Shown here: positions 1 through 8,832 of the stretch, piece by piece
Layout: every line of letters starts with the position of its first letter
Position numbering within the stretch: position 1 is the first letter of the stretch
Assembly: GCF_000282355.1 (NCBI RefSeq)
Contig: NZ_AKJL01000235.1
Span: 1-62,705, forward strand
DNA from: Pseudomonas sp. GM49
GTDB lineage: Bacteria > Pseudomonadota > Gammaproteobacteria > Pseudomonadales > Pseudomonadaceae
Length of the DNA stretch: 62,705 nucleotides
Reading direction: 5' to 3'
The notes under the pieces: generated by a model
Seen by the model: the letters and a program-made list of their open reading frames with translations, nothing else
What the model was told of the DNA's origin: nothing
Database searches by the model: none
Translations under genes and position numbers: made by a program

Positions 1-950
1 CCGGCACCGACACCGGCGGTTCGATCCGTCAGCCAGCAGCCCTGACCAACCTCACCGGCCTCAAACCGACCTACGGTCGCGTTTCGCGCTGGGGCATGAT
101 TGCCTACGCGTCCAGCCTCGACCAGGGCGGCCCGATGGCACGCACCGCCGAAGACTGCGCGATTTTGTTGCAAGGTATGGCCGGCTTCGATCCAAACGAC
201 TCCACCAGCATCGATGAGCCCGTGCCGGACTACAGCGCCAGCCTCAACGGTTCGCTGCAAGGCCTGCGCATCGGCGTGCCGAAAGAGTATTTCAGCGCCG
301 GTCTCGACCCGCGCATCGCCGAACTGATCCACAACAGCGTCAAGGAGCTGCAAAAGCTCGGCGCCGTGATCAAGGAAATCAGCCTGCCGAACATGCAGCA
401 CGCGATTCCTGCGTACTACGTGATCGCCCCGGCGGAAGCCTCTTCCAACCTGTCGCGTTTCGACGGCGTGCGCTTCGGCTATCGCTGCGAAGACCCGAAA
501 AACCTGGAAGACCTGTACAAGCGATCCCGTGGCGAAGGCTTCGGCGCGGAAGTGCAGCGCCGGATCATGGTCGGTGCCTACGCGCTGTCGGCCGGTTACT
601 ACGACGCCTATTACCTGAAGGCGCAGAAGATCCGTCGCTTGATCAAGAACGACTTCATGGCCGCCTTCAATGAGGTCGACATCATCCTCGGCCCAACCAC
701 GCCGAACCCGGCCTGGAAGCTCGGCGCCAAGAACAGCGACCCGGTCGCTGCGTACCTGGAAGACGTCTACACCATTACCGCCAACCTCGCGGGTCTGCCG
801 GGCTTGTCCATGCCAGCAGGTTTCGTCGACGGTCTGCCGGTCGGCGTGCAGTTGCTCGCTCCGTATTTCCAGGAAGGCCGCCTGTTGAACGTTGCCCACC
901 AGTATCAGCTACACACTGACTGGCACACCCGCACCCCAACCGGCTTCTGA
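1..950 (+). CDS. gatA: Glutamyl-tRNA(Gln)/aspartyl-tRNA(Asn) amidotransferase subunit A, 5' end missing
   Basis: C-terminal two thirds of GatA, read in the frame starting at base 3; the true start lies before the window. The visible protein opens inside the amidase signature ([11 protein letters not shown], containing the nucleophilic Ser of the Ser-cisSer-Lys triad) and runs to TGA. GatA hydrolyses glutamine in a Lys-Ser-Ser amidase site and passes ammonia to GatB, converting misacylated Glu-tRNA(Gln) or Asp-tRNA(Asn). The gene ends 10 nt before gatB, and a GAGGAG ribosome-binding site follows its stop, as expected for a gatCAB operon (gatC would lie upstream). The Amidase-family C-terminal part ([16 protein letters not shown]) is intact. 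Partial only because of the window edge. Confidence 0.96.
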   Translation, partial: GTDTGGSIRQPAALTNLTGLKPTYGRVSRWGMIAYASSLDQGGPMARTAEDCAILLQGMAGFDPNDSTSIDEPVPDYSASLNGSLQGLRIGVPKEYFSAGLDPRIAELIHNSVKELQKLGAVIKEISLPNMQHAIPAYYVIAPAEASSNLSRFDGVRFGYRCEDPKNLEDLYKRSRGEGFGAEVQRRIMVGAYALSAGYYDAYYLKAQKIRRLIKNDFMAAFNEVDIILGPTTPNPAWKLGAKNSDPVAAYLEDVYTITANLAGLPGLSMPAGFVDGLPVGVQLLAPYFQEGRLLNVAHQYQLHTDWHTRTPTGF

Positions 951-960
951 GGAGACACAC

Positions 961-2406
961 ATGCAATGGGAAGTCGTGATCGGGCTGGAGATTCACACCC
1001 AGCTCACCACCCGGTCGAAAATCTTTTCCGGTAGTTCCACCACCTTCGGCTCCGAGCCGAACACCCAGGCCAGCCTGGTAGACCTGGGCATGCCCGGCGT
1101 GCTGCCGGTGCTGAACCAGGAAGCGGTGCGCATGGCAGTGATGTTCGGTCTGGCGATTGACGCCGAGATCGGCCAGCACAACGTGTTCGCCCGTAAAAAC
1201 TATTTCTACCCGGACCTGCCCAAGGGCTACCAGATCAGCCAGATGGAATTGCCGATCGTTGGCAAGGGCCACCTGGACATCGCTCTGGAAGACGGCACGG
1301 TCAAACGTGTCGGCATCACCCGCGCGCACCTCGAAGAAGACGCCGGCAAGAGCCTGCACGAAGAATTCAGCGGCGCCAGCGGCATCGACCTGAACCGTGC
1401 CGGCACCCCGCTGCTGGAAATCGTCTCCGAGCCGGACATGCGCAGCGCCAAGGAAGCCGTGGCCTACGTCAAGGCGATCCACGCACTGGTGCGTTACCTG
1501 GGCATCTGCGACGGCAACATGGCCGAAGGTTCGCTGCGTTGCGACTGCAACGTGTCGATCCGTCCGAAAGGCCAGGTCGAGTTCGGTACCCGCTGCGAGA
1601 TCAAGAACGTCAACTCGTTCCGTTTCATCGAGAAGGCGATCAACAGTGAAATCCAGCGCCAGATCGAACTGATCGAAGACGGCGGCAAAGTGATCCAGCA
1701 GACCCGCCTGTACGATCCGAACAAGGACGAGACCCGTCCGATGCGCAGCAAGGAGGAAGCCAACGACTACCGTTACTTCCCCGATCCGGACCTGCTGCCT
1801 GTCGTTATCGAAAACTCGTTCCTCGACGACGTACGCGCCACCCTGCCGGAGCTGCCACCGCAAAAACGCGAGCGTTTCCAGGAGCAGTTCGGCCTGTCGG
1901 TCTACGACGCCAACGTGCTGGCCACCAGCCGCGAGCAGGCGGATTACTTCGAGAAGGTCGCGAGCATCAGCGGCGACGCCAAGCTGGCGGCGAACTGGGT
2001 GATGGTCGAGTTGGGCAGCCTGCTCAACAAGCAAGGCCTGGACATCGAAGAGTCGCCGGTTTCCGCAGAGCAACTGGGCGGCATGCTGTTGCGCATCAAG
2101 GACAACACCATCTCCGGCAAAATCGCCAAGGTGGTGTTCGAAGCGATGGCCAACGGCGAAGGCAGCGCGGACGAGATCATCGACAAGCGCGGCCTCAAAC
2201 AGGTGACCGACACCGGCGCCATCTCGGCGGTGCTGGACGAAATGCTCGCGGCCAACGCCGAGCAGGTCGAACAATACCGCGCAGCAGACGAAGCCAAGCG
2301 CGGCAAGATGTTCGGCTTCTTCGTCGGTCAGGCCATGAAAGCCTCCAAAGGCAAGGCTAACCCGCAACAGGTCAACGAATTGCTCAAAAGCAAGCTCGAA
2401 GGCTGA
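961..2406 (+). CDS. gatB: Glutamyl-tRNA(Gln)/aspartyl-tRNA(Asn) amidotransferase subunit B
   Basis: Full-length GatB, 481 residues, the usual size. It binds the misacylated tRNA, activates the acyl group with ATP and amidates it with ammonia from GatA. Seen in the sequence: N-terminus [15 protein letters not shown], the GatB signature [17 protein letters not shown] near residues 143-159, the CDCNVS and [15 protein letters not shown] motifs, and a C-terminal YqeY-like tail domain ([11 protein letters not shown] onward) that contacts tRNA. The ATG at 961 follows GAGGAGACACAC. An in-frame ATG upstream lies inside gatA and gives a non-family N-terminus, so I rejected it. Second gene of the gat operon. 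Confidence 0.97.
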   Translation: MQWEVVIGLEIHTQLTTRSKIFSGSSTTFGSEPNTQASLVDLGMPGVLPVLNQEAVRMAVMFGLAIDAEIGQHNVFARKNYFYPDLPKGYQISQMELPIVGKGHLDIALEDGTVKRVGITRAHLEEDAGKSLHEEFSGASGIDLNRAGTPLLEIVSEPDMRSAKEAVAYVKAIHALVRYLGICDGNMAEGSLRCDCNVSIRPKGQVEFGTRCEIKNVNSFRFIEKAINSEIQRQIELIEDGGKVIQQTRLYDPNKDETRPMRSKEEANDYRYFPDPDLLPVVIENSFLDDVRATLPELPPQKRERFQEQFGLSVYDANVLATSREQADYFEKVASISGDAKLAANWVMVELGSLLNKQGLDIEESPVSAEQLGGMLLRIKDNTISGKIAKVVFEAMANGEGSADEIIDKRGLKQVTDTGAISAVLDEMLAANAEQVEQYRAADEAKRGKMFGFFVGQAMKASKGKANPQQVNELLKSKLEG

Positions 2407-2410
2407 TGAG

Positions 2411-2441
2411 GATGGAGCCAGCTCTTAAATCTGGCTCCATC
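2411..2441 (+). terminator. Hairpin after gatB
   Basis: Perfect 11-bp inverted repeat GATGGAGCCAG / CTGGCTCCATC with a 9-nt loop, starting 4 nt after the gatB stop. No T-run follows, so it may be a Rho-linked or RNA-stabilising hairpin rather than a classic intrinsic terminator. Confidence 0.6.
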
Positions 2442-2444
2442 TCC

Positions 2445-2547
2445 TGTGGGAGCGAGCTTGCTCCGGGCGGCGTTCCGACGATAGCGGTCCGGCACTCAAC
2501 ACAAAGTTGACTGTCAGAATGCCAATCGCGAGCGAGCTCGCTCCCAC
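2445..2547. repeat. Inverted pair of REP elements
   Basis: TGTGGGAGCGAGCTTGCTCC at 2445-2464 and its inverted relative ATCGCGAGCGAGCTCGCTCC ending at 2547 form a REPIN-like pair. The second copy ends 22 nt before the rlpA-like start codon, so it lies in that gene's leader. Confidence 0.8.
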
Positions 2548-2569
2548 ATTTGTTTTCGGAAGCTTTCAA

Positions 2570-2944
2570 ATGAAGCGTCTACTTGGACTATGCGCCCTCC
2601 TCTCGCTCTTGGCCGGTTGCGCCAGCACCGACACCGTCGATCCGCACGGCTACGACAAAACCGGCGTGGCTTCGTACTACGGGGCCAAACACCAAGGCAA
2701 ACGCACCGCCAGTGGCGAGCGTTTCGACCGGAATTCCATGACCGCCGCCCATCGCCAGCTACCCTTCGGTACACGGGTGAAGGTCACCAATCTGAATAAC
2801 GACAAATCCTGCGTGGTCCGTATCAATGATCGCGGCCCGCACACCCGTGGACGCCTGATCGACCTGTCCCAGGAAGCCGCCGAGCGCTTGGGCATGCTGC
2901 GCAGCGGCACCGCGCGGGTGCGCGTCCAGGCTCTCGACGACTGA
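2570..2944 (+). CDS. Small RlpA-like double-psi beta-barrel lipoprotein
   Basis: 124-residue lipoprotein. Signal peptide with lipobox LLAGC puts the lipidated Cys at 17. The rest is a single double-psi beta-barrel domain of the RlpA family (GVASYYGAKHQGKRTASGE, FGTRVKVTNL, VRINDRGP, IDLSQEAAERLGM). RlpA proteins are outer-membrane septal lytic transglycosylases acting on denuded peptidoglycan. This one lacks the SPOR domain of the full-length P. aeruginosa enzyme, so septal targeting through denuded glycans is not expected. The ATG at 2570 is preferred because the longer frame would begin inside a REP element and bury the signal peptide. Probably the counterpart of the small RlpA-like gene beside gatB in other pseudomonads. 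Confidence 0.85.
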   Translation: MKRLLGLCALLSLLAGCASTDTVDPHGYDKTGVASYYGAKHQGKRTASGERFDRNSMTAAHRQLPFGTRVKVTNLNNDKSCVVRINDRGPHTRGRLIDLSQEAAERLGMLRSGTARVRVQALDD

Positions 2945-2994
2945 CCGATGGAGCCCCGACCATTTTCGGACTAGCCGATTTACCCCTGATCAGC

Positions 2995-4056
2995 GTGATC
3001 GAATTGCTCAGCGGACTGCTCCTGCTGATTGTCGGTGCCGAATTGATGGTGCGCGCCGCCGTACGCATTGCCGCGCGGTTGCACATACGACCACTGATCA
3101 TCGGCTTGACCATCGTCGCCCTCGGCAGCAGCGCACCGCAGATGGCGGTCAGCCTGCAAGCGACCCTGGCACACAATGCCGACATCGCCGTCGGCAGTGT
3201 GATCGGCAGCAGCATCTTCAACATCCTCGTCACCCTCGGGTTGTCCGCGCTGATCATTCCTTTGCGGGTTTCCCGGCAACTGGTGCGCCTGGATATTCCG
3301 TTGATGATCGGCGCCAGCCTGTTGGTGTTCGTACTCGCCTGGAATGAAGAACTGACCCGTGCCGACGGCGTGATGTTGCTGACGGCACTGGCGATTTACC
3401 TGGGGTTGTTGCTACGCCAGTCGCGACACTCGGCACGCCCGGTATCGAGCCATGACCATCATGCGCAAGCGCCATGGTTGAGCAACCTGCTGATGATCGT
3501 CGCCGGGCTGGCGATGCTGGTGTACGCCGGGCACTTGCTGCTGGGGGCCGCCGTTGCGGTCGCCACCGATCTTGGGTTGTCGGAGCGGATCATCGGCCTG
3601 ACCATTGTCGCCGTCAGCACCTCACTGCCTGAGCTCGCCACATCGTTGATCGCGGCAATGCGCGGCGAGCGCGATATTGCCGTGGGCAACGTGATCGGCA
3701 GCAACCTGTTCAACCTCCTGGGCGTGCTCGGCTTTACCGCGCTGGTGGCGCCGTCACCGCTGTCGGTGTCGCCCAACGCCCTGGATTTCGACCTGCCGGT
3801 AATGCTCGGCGTCGCAGCGCTGTGCCTGCCGGTGTTCTACTCCGGCTACCGGGTGACCCGCGCCGAAGGCCTGCTGTTTCTGGGTTTGTACCTGGCGTAT
3901 GGGCTGCACGTGGTGTCGTTCACCACCGGCATGCCACTGGCCGGCAAGCTCGAACACTTGATGCTGTTTTTCGTCCTGCCGGCGCTGGTGGCGTTCTTGC
4001 TGTTCACGTCGCTGCGTGCCTGGCGTCGCCAACACCATAAGAGGGAAATCCCATGA
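2995..4056 (+). CDS. Calcium/sodium antiporter, CaCA family (YrbG-like)
   Basis: 353-residue inner-membrane protein with about ten membrane spans. It shows the two inverted alpha-repeat motifs of the cation/calcium exchanger family: GSSAPQMAVSL ... GSVIGSSIFNILVTLGL in the first half and VSTSLPELATSLIAA ... GNVIGSNLFNLLGVLG in the second. These Gly/Ser/Glu-rich repeats form the ion-binding sites; note that the first repeat has Gln where many members have Glu (SAPQ instead of SxPE). GTG at 2995 is the first plausible start after the preceding gene; its ribosome-binding site is weak. Its stop overlaps the next gene (ATGA), indicating translational coupling. Confidence 0.85.
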   Translation: MIELLSGLLLLIVGAELMVRAAVRIAARLHIRPLIIGLTIVALGSSAPQMAVSLQATLAHNADIAVGSVIGSSIFNILVTLGLSALIIPLRVSRQLVRLDIPLMIGASLLVFVLAWNEELTRADGVMLLTALAIYLGLLLRQSRHSARPVSSHDHHAQAPWLSNLLMIVAGLAMLVYAGHLLLGAAVAVATDLGLSERIIGLTIVAVSTSLPELATSLIAAMRGERDIAVGNVIGSNLFNLLGVLGFTALVAPSPLSVSPNALDFDLPVMLGVAALCLPVFYSGYRVTRAEGLLFLGLYLAYGLHVVSFTTGMPLAGKLEHLMLFFVLPALVAFLLFTSLRAWRRQHHKREIP

Positions 4057-4433
4057 CCGAGAATAAAAAAACCGGCGTTGAAGTCCGCCGCCAAGTGATG
4101 GGCGACGCCTTCGTCGACCGCGCACTGGGCAACGCCACCGAGTTCACCCAGCCGCTGCAGGATTTCGTCAATGAACACGCCTGGGGCGGAGTGTGGAATC
4201 GCGAAGGCCTGCCGCTGAAGACCCGCAGCCTGATCACCCTGGCGGCGCTGACCGCACTGAAGTGCCCCCAGGAATTGAAAGGCCACGTACGTGGTGCGCT
4301 GAACAACGGCTGCACCGTGGAAGAGATTCGCGAGGCGCTGCTGCATTGCGCGGTGTATGCCGGTGTGCCGGCGGCGATCGATGCGTTTCGGGCGGCGCAG
4401 GAAGTGATCGACAGCTATCAGAAACCGGAGTGA
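4053..4433 (+). CDS. Carboxymuconolactone decarboxylase family protein (PcaC-like)
   Basis: 126 residues, whole length matching the CMD/PcaC fold: VRRQVMGDAFVDRAL at the N-terminus, HAWGGVWNREGLPLKTRSLITLAAL, then ELKGHVRGALNNGCTVEEIREALLHCAVYAGVPAA. PcaC converts gamma-carboxymuconolactone to beta-ketoadipate enol-lactone, but no other protocatechuate genes are nearby and the gene is coupled to an antiporter by a 4-nt overlap, so the substrate here is open. Its Cys (LHCAVYAG) could equally place it with AhpD-like relatives, although the CxxC of AhpD is absent. Confidence 0.8.
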   Translation: MTENKKTGVEVRRQVMGDAFVDRALGNATEFTQPLQDFVNEHAWGGVWNREGLPLKTRSLITLAALTALKCPQELKGHVRGALNNGCTVEEIREALLHCAVYAGVPAAIDAFRAAQEVIDSYQKPE

Positions 4434-4474
4434 TCACCATCGCCAAAGTGGATCACAGCCCTCGGTAACGTTTA

Positions 4475-4493
4475 TGGTTGAGCGGCTCAACCA
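4475..4493. promoter_or_regulatory. Perfect palindrome TGGTTGAG-CGG-CTCAACCA
   Basis: Two 8-bp arms with a 3-bp centre, in the 213-bp gap between the PcaC-like gene and the PqaA-like gene. No T-run follows. It could be an operator for the downstream gene or the hairpin ending the upstream operon. The rest of this gap shows nothing I can name. Confidence 0.4.
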
Positions 4494-4646
4494 CATATTT
4501 CGACAATAAAAGGCGCCCAGCCAAATCTGTTCGCCCACACATCTTTTCGACACACTGCGCCGACAAAAAACCGCAAGGGGGAGGGTCGGAGCAGCGTCGC
4601 TGTACCCAGGCCTCGAACCTCTCCCGGCTTTACAAGGAAGGTTCCC

Positions 4647-6128
4647 ATGCGATTGACCACCCGGTACGTATTGTCGAAATTGATGTTATCCAGTCTGCTC
4701 GTGAGCACTTCGATACAGGCCTCTGCCCAGGCGTGTTTCGAGGCCAGCAATCAAGATTTCAGCGAAGTGCTTGCCTGCTACAAGAAAGCCGAAGACGCCA
4801 ATCCACTGGTTTACACCGCCAAAGGCAACACGTCATTTCCAGGTGTGGAAAAGCGTAGTTTCAACCTGTCCTCCCAGCAATGGTCGCCGCAGGGATTGGT
4901 TAGCCCCGCACAGTGGAAACACACCGTGGACATCTACATCCCGGACAATGCCCTGCACGGTCAGTCACTGCTGGTGGCCAATAACGGAACCCCCAACGCA
5001 GGGCAAAACAACGCCGCCGAGCCGACGGACTTTACCGAAGCAATGGCACTTGAAGTGGCGCTTAAAACACGCACGATTGTCATTTCAGTCAGCAACGTTC
5101 CGAACCAGTACCTGACCTATTCCGACGATGACATTGCACGCACGGAAGATGCCAGCGTCGCCCACAGCTGGAAACTCTTTCTCGATGACCCGCACCAGCG
5201 CCCGTACATGTCGGTGCGCCTGCCCATGGTGGTGTCGATGGTCAAGGCCATGGACCTCGCGCAAAAGGAGCTGCAACCCTGGGGAATAGACCGTTTCATT
5301 GCCAGCGGCGCATCAAAACGTGGCTGGACCAGCTGGCTGGCAGCGATTGCCGATGAACGGATCAAGGCCATCGTGCCATTTGTGATCGACGTACTGGGCA
5401 CGGACAGCGTGCTTGAACATACCTGGCAGGCCTATGGAAAGAACTGGCCACTGGCATTCTTTGACTACCATCACGAGGGCATCACTCAACGAATCAAGAC
5501 TGAAAACTTCGCACACCTGATGAAAATCGAAGACCCGCTAAGCTACTTGCAAACCCGCTATGCCGATCGCCTGGCGATCCCGAAATACATCGTCAATGCC
5601 AGCAGCGACGATTTTTTCCTGCCAGACAATTCGCAGTTTTTCTTCGATCAGTTGCCAGGCCCGAAAGCCTTGCGAGTCGCCCCCAATGCGAGCCACTACG
5701 GCATCAGCCGGTTCGTCGAGAACTCGCTGATACCGGTCATCAATCGCTGGCAACAGGGCAAGCCTTTGCCGGTCATTTCCATACGCTCGAACCCGCACGT
5801 TTCAACACACGGGATGGGGCTGCACTTTTCCGAGGCACCGGTGCGAGTGGTTCAGTGGACGGCGGTAAATCCGGCCGCCCGGGACTTTCGTCACCCCTGT
5901 GGCATCCAGTACGCGCCTGAAGACGTAAAACTCACGGACTCGCTCAACGCCGACGTGCAGATCGACACACCGGAAAATGGCTGGAAAGCGACCTTTGTCG
6001 AAACGACTTTTGCAGATGGCTTCGTCGTGACGACGCCGGTGCAGGTCATACCGACGCACTATCCGACCCAGGCGCCTCCGGTGATCGAACCGGTGTGCAA
6101 AACCCTGGCCGATGAACAGAGGCGCTAA
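4647..6128 (+). CDS. PhoPQ-activated pathogenicity-related (PqaA) family secreted protein
   Basis: 493 residues with a signal peptide ending near IQASAQA. The mature part matches the PhoPQ-activated pathogenicity-related family, an alpha/beta-hydrolase-like group: VDIYIPDNALHGQSLLVANNG, RTIVISVSNVPNQYL, VRLPMVVSMVKAMD, then the conserved FIASGASKRGWTSWLAA block, whose Ser-Lys (G-A-S-K-R-G) sits where the hydrolase nucleophile elbow would be, and DVLGTDSVLEHTWQAYG. The family includes Salmonella PqaA (linked to melittin resistance) and Dictyostelium AprA. The substrate is unknown. Ribosome-binding site AAGGAAGG precedes the ATG. Monocistronic, facing the AEC gene tail to tail (4-bp overlap of stop regions). 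Confidence 0.8.
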   Translation: MRLTTRYVLSKLMLSSLLVSTSIQASAQACFEASNQDFSEVLACYKKAEDANPLVYTAKGNTSFPGVEKRSFNLSSQQWSPQGLVSPAQWKHTVDIYIPDNALHGQSLLVANNGTPNAGQNNAAEPTDFTEAMALEVALKTRTIVISVSNVPNQYLTYSDDDIARTEDASVAHSWKLFLDDPHQRPYMSVRLPMVVSMVKAMDLAQKELQPWGIDRFIASGASKRGWTSWLAAIADERIKAIVPFVIDVLGTDSVLEHTWQAYGKNWPLAFFDYHHEGITQRIKTENFAHLMKIEDPLSYLQTRYADRLAIPKYIVNASSDDFFLPDNSQFFFDQLPGPKALRVAPNASHYGISRFVENSLIPVINRWQQGKPLPVISIRSNPHVSTHGMGLHFSEAPVRVVQWTAVNPAARDFRHPCGIQYAPEDVKLTDSLNADVQIDTPENGWKATFVETTFADGFVVTTPVQVIPTHYPTQAPPVIEPVCKTLADEQRR

Positions 6129-7066
6129 ATCCACCCACCCCACTGCAAAAAGAAGATCCCGATGTTAGTGGTGACCGCCGCCATCAACGTGGTGATCACG
6201 ATAATCGCCGCCGCCAACTCGTGATTGCCATCCGCCGCCCGCGCCATCACAAAACTGGCAGCTGCGGTCGGGCTGCCGAAGTACAGAAAAAGAATCCCCA
6301 GCTCCGCACCACGAAAGCCCCACAACCACGCCCCCAGCGTCGCCAGCACCGGCAAGCCGATCATCTTCACCAGGCTTGAACTCAGCGCCATGTTGCCGCT
6401 TTTGCGCAGCGCCGCCAGGGACAGCGTGCCGCCGATGCAGATCAGCGCCAGCGGCAAGGTGGTTTGCGCCAGATACTGGCCGGAGGTTTCCAGCCAACCC
6501 GGCAAGCCGATCTTGAAATAGGCGAACGGCGCGGCCGCAATCACGCTGATGATCAGCGGATTGCTGAACACGCTTTTGCAGATGCTCCATGGATCAGACT
6601 TGATCACCGGGCTGTAGACCGCCAGCACGATGGTCGAGAGCGTGTTGTAAAACAGGATCACCAGCGCCGCGAGGATCGCCCCGAGGGAAATCCCGTAGTC
6701 GCCGTACATGCTTGCCGCCAGCGCCAGGCCGATCACTCCGTTGTTACCGCGAAAGGCACCCTGGGTGTAGATCCCGCGATCTTCCCGCGGGCACTTCCAG
6801 ATCGCCCAGCCCCAGGCAATGGCAAAGCACACCAGCGTCGCCACGGAGAAGTAAATCAGCAACGCCGGCTGCAACGCCGCGTGCAGGTCGGCATGCAGGA
6901 TGCCCAGAAACAGCAGCGCCGGCATGGTGACGTTGAACACCAGTGCCGACGCGGTGTGGATAAAGTTGTCGTTGATCCAGTCGATGCGCTTGAGCAACAC
7001 CCCAAGAAACAGCATGGCGAACACCGGTGCGGTGATGTTCAGGGTTTCGAGGAAAATTGCCAGCAT
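6125..7066 (-). CDS. AEC family transporter
   Basis: 313-residue integral membrane protein with about ten predicted spans in two five-helix halves, matching the auxin efflux carrier / malonate permease-like (AEC, Mem_trans) family: N-terminal NITAPVFAMLFLGVLLKRI, central FRGNNGVIGLALAA, and C-terminal LALICIGGTLSLAAL and YFGSPTAAASFVMARA. The N-in-middle motif (FRGNNGVIG) is characteristic. Bacterial members carry dicarboxylates or other organic acids. It is the last gene on the minus strand after the galactarate operon but is separated by about 200 bp with REP elements, so membership in that operon is unsure. Confidence 0.82.
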   Translation of the reverse strand: MLAIFLETLNITAPVFAMLFLGVLLKRIDWINDNFIHTASALVFNVTMPALLFLGILHADLHAALQPALLIYFSVATLVCFAIAWGWAIWKCPREDRGIYTQGAFRGNNGVIGLALAASMYGDYGISLGAILAALVILFYNTLSTIVLAVYSPVIKSDPWSICKSVFSNPLIISVIAAAPFAYFKIGLPGWLETSGQYLAQTTLPLALICIGGTLSLAALRKSGNMALSSSLVKMIGLPVLATLGAWLWGFRGAELGILFLYFGSPTAAASFVMARAADGNHELAAAIIVITTLMAAVTTNIGIFFLQWGGWI

Positions 7067-7140
7067 GCCGGGAGGACCTTGGGGTGGGCGTCGTTAGGGG
7101 GCTAATGATAAGCCACCAAGCCCCCTGGCGTCTGTTAGAC

Positions 7141-7253
7141 CGCTATCGCGAGCAAGTCGGATCGCCGCACCGTCGCTCCCACATTTTTCCAGTGCCGAAC
7201 ACAAAATCTGTGCACGGCGAAAATCCACTGTGGGAGCGAGCTTGCTCGCGATG
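7141..7253. repeat. REP pair including a long variant
   Basis: An ordinary REP (TGTGGGAGCGAGCTTGCTCG) lies at 7229-7253. The facing copy at 7141-7183 is longer: read on the minus strand the GAGCG core is followed by ACGGTGCGGCGATCCGACTTGCTCG. The same long form occurs near 48145. Confidence 0.75.
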
Positions 7254-7267
7254 CAGGCGACTCAGTC

Positions 7268-8821
7268 TCAGGTGATCGGCGCCGGGTTGAACAGGGTGAT
7301 GTCGTTGTGCAGCTTGTGCTGCTCGGCCCACGTCTGTTTCTTGCCGCTGGCCACGTCCAGGTAGTAGTGGAACAGCTCCCAACCCAGTTCCTCGATTGAT
7401 GCGCGGCCAGTGGCAATGCGCCCGGCATCGATGTCGATCAGGTCCGGCCAGCGTTGCGCCAGTTCGGTCCGGGTCGATACCTTCACGACCGGCGCCATGG
7501 CCAGCCCGTAAGGCGTGCCGCGACCGGTAGTGAATACATGCAGGTTCATCCCCGCCGCCAACTGCAACGTCCCGCAGACAAAATCGCTGGCCGGGGTCGC
7601 ACAGAAGATCAGGCCTTTGCGCTTGAAACGCTCGCCAGGACCGAGCACGCCATTGATTGCGCTGCTGCCGGATTTGACGATCGAGCCCAAGGACTTCTCG
7701 ACAATGTTCGACAACCCGCCCTTTTTGTTGCCTGGCGTGGTGTTGGCACTGCGATCTGCTTCGCCCTTGGCCAGGTAGCGGTCGTACCAGTCCATTTCCC
7801 GCACCAGTTCCTGGGCGACGTCCTGGTTTTCCGCGCGGGAGGTCAGCAGGTAAATGGCATCGCGTACTTCGGTGACTTCGGAGAACATCACCGTCGCACC
7901 GGCCCGTAGCAGCAGGTCCGAGGCATAACCGAGCGCCGGGTTGGCGGTAATGCCGGAGAACGCATCACTGCCGCCGCATTGCATGCCGAGGATCAGCTCG
8001 GACGCCGGCACGGTCTCCCGGCGGCGTTGATCAAGCTTCTTCAAGCGCGTCTCGGCCAGTTCCATGATCTGCTCGATCATCTCGGTGAAGCCGTGGCTGG
8101 AATCCTGCAAGCGGTACAGCCATGGCTCGCTGAGATCCACCGAGCTGTCGTTGTCGTGCATCACCTGCCCGGCCTGCAATTTCTCGCAGCCTAGGCTGAT
8201 CACCAGGGCTTCGCCGCCCAGGTTCGGATTGCGCGCCAGGTTGCGCACGGTGCGTATCGGGATGTACGCGTCGGTAGCGGTAATGGCCACGCCGCAGCCG
8301 TAGCTGTGGGTCAGCGCCACCACGTCATCGACGTGCGGGTACTTGGGCAGCAACTCGGCCTTGATGCGCTTGACCGCATGATCGAGCACGCCGGTCACGC
8401 ATTGCACGGTGGTGGTGATGCCGAGAATGTTGCGCGTACCGACGGTGCCGTCGGCATTGCGATAGCCCTCGAAGGTGAAGCCTTCCAGCGGTGCTTGCGC
8501 GGCCGGCACGTCGGTGGACAGCGGCAGGCTGTCCAGCGGTGGCGCGGTCGGCATGCGCAGTTGATCTTCCTTGACCCAGCTGCCGCGGGGAATCGGCTGC
8601 AAGGCGTAGCCAATGACCTGGCCGTAACGAATCACCTGGCCACCTTCGGGAATGTCCTCCAGGGTGACTTTGTGGCTCTGTGGCACGAAGTCCACGGTGA
8701 CCAGGCCGTCCGCAAACTCGGTGCCGGCCGGAACGCCTTGATCGTTGACCACGATCACTACGTTGTCCCGCTCGTGCAGGCGGATATAGCGCGGCGAGTC
8801 GGAATGTTCAATCAACTGCAT
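7268..8821 (-). CDS. garD: Galactarate dehydratase
   Basis: 517 residues, standard length for GarD. Dehydrates D-galactarate (meso) to 5-dehydro-4-deoxy-D-glucarate. N-terminal SAF-like domain (about residues 10-95), then the UxaA/GarD catalytic domain beginning [15 protein letters not shown], with [10 protein letters not shown] and the iron-liganding region SLGCEKLQ and [13 protein letters not shown]. Starts 11 nt downstream of the MFS permease stop, so cotranscribed with it. Its product is the substrate of KdgD encoded at the head of the same gene set. Confidence 0.95.
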   Translation of the reverse strand: MQLIEHSDSPRYIRLHERDNVVIVVNDQGVPAGTEFADGLVTVDFVPQSHKVTLEDIPEGGQVIRYGQVIGYALQPIPRGSWVKEDQLRMPTAPPLDSLPLSTDVPAAQAPLEGFTFEGYRNADGTVGTRNILGITTTVQCVTGVLDHAVKRIKAELLPKYPHVDDVVALTHSYGCGVAITATDAYIPIRTVRNLARNPNLGGEALVISLGCEKLQAGQVMHDNDSSVDLSEPWLYRLQDSSHGFTEMIEQIMELAETRLKKLDQRRRETVPASELILGMQCGGSDAFSGITANPALGYASDLLLRAGATVMFSEVTEVRDAIYLLTSRAENQDVAQELVREMDWYDRYLAKGEADRSANTTPGNKKGGLSNIVEKSLGSIVKSGSSAINGVLGPGERFKRKGLIFCATPASDFVCGTLQLAAGMNLHVFTTGRGTPYGLAMAPVVKVSTRTELAQRWPDLIDIDAGRIATGRASIEELGWELFHYYLDVASGKKQTWAEQHKLHNDITLFNPAPIT

Positions 8822-8832
8822 GACGCCGCTCC

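Noticed and set aside
775..2367. 530-codon open frame antisense to gatB
   Set aside because: Shadow of a high-GC gene: gatB matches its family over its full length, while the antisense protein is His/Val/Asp-rich with no domain.
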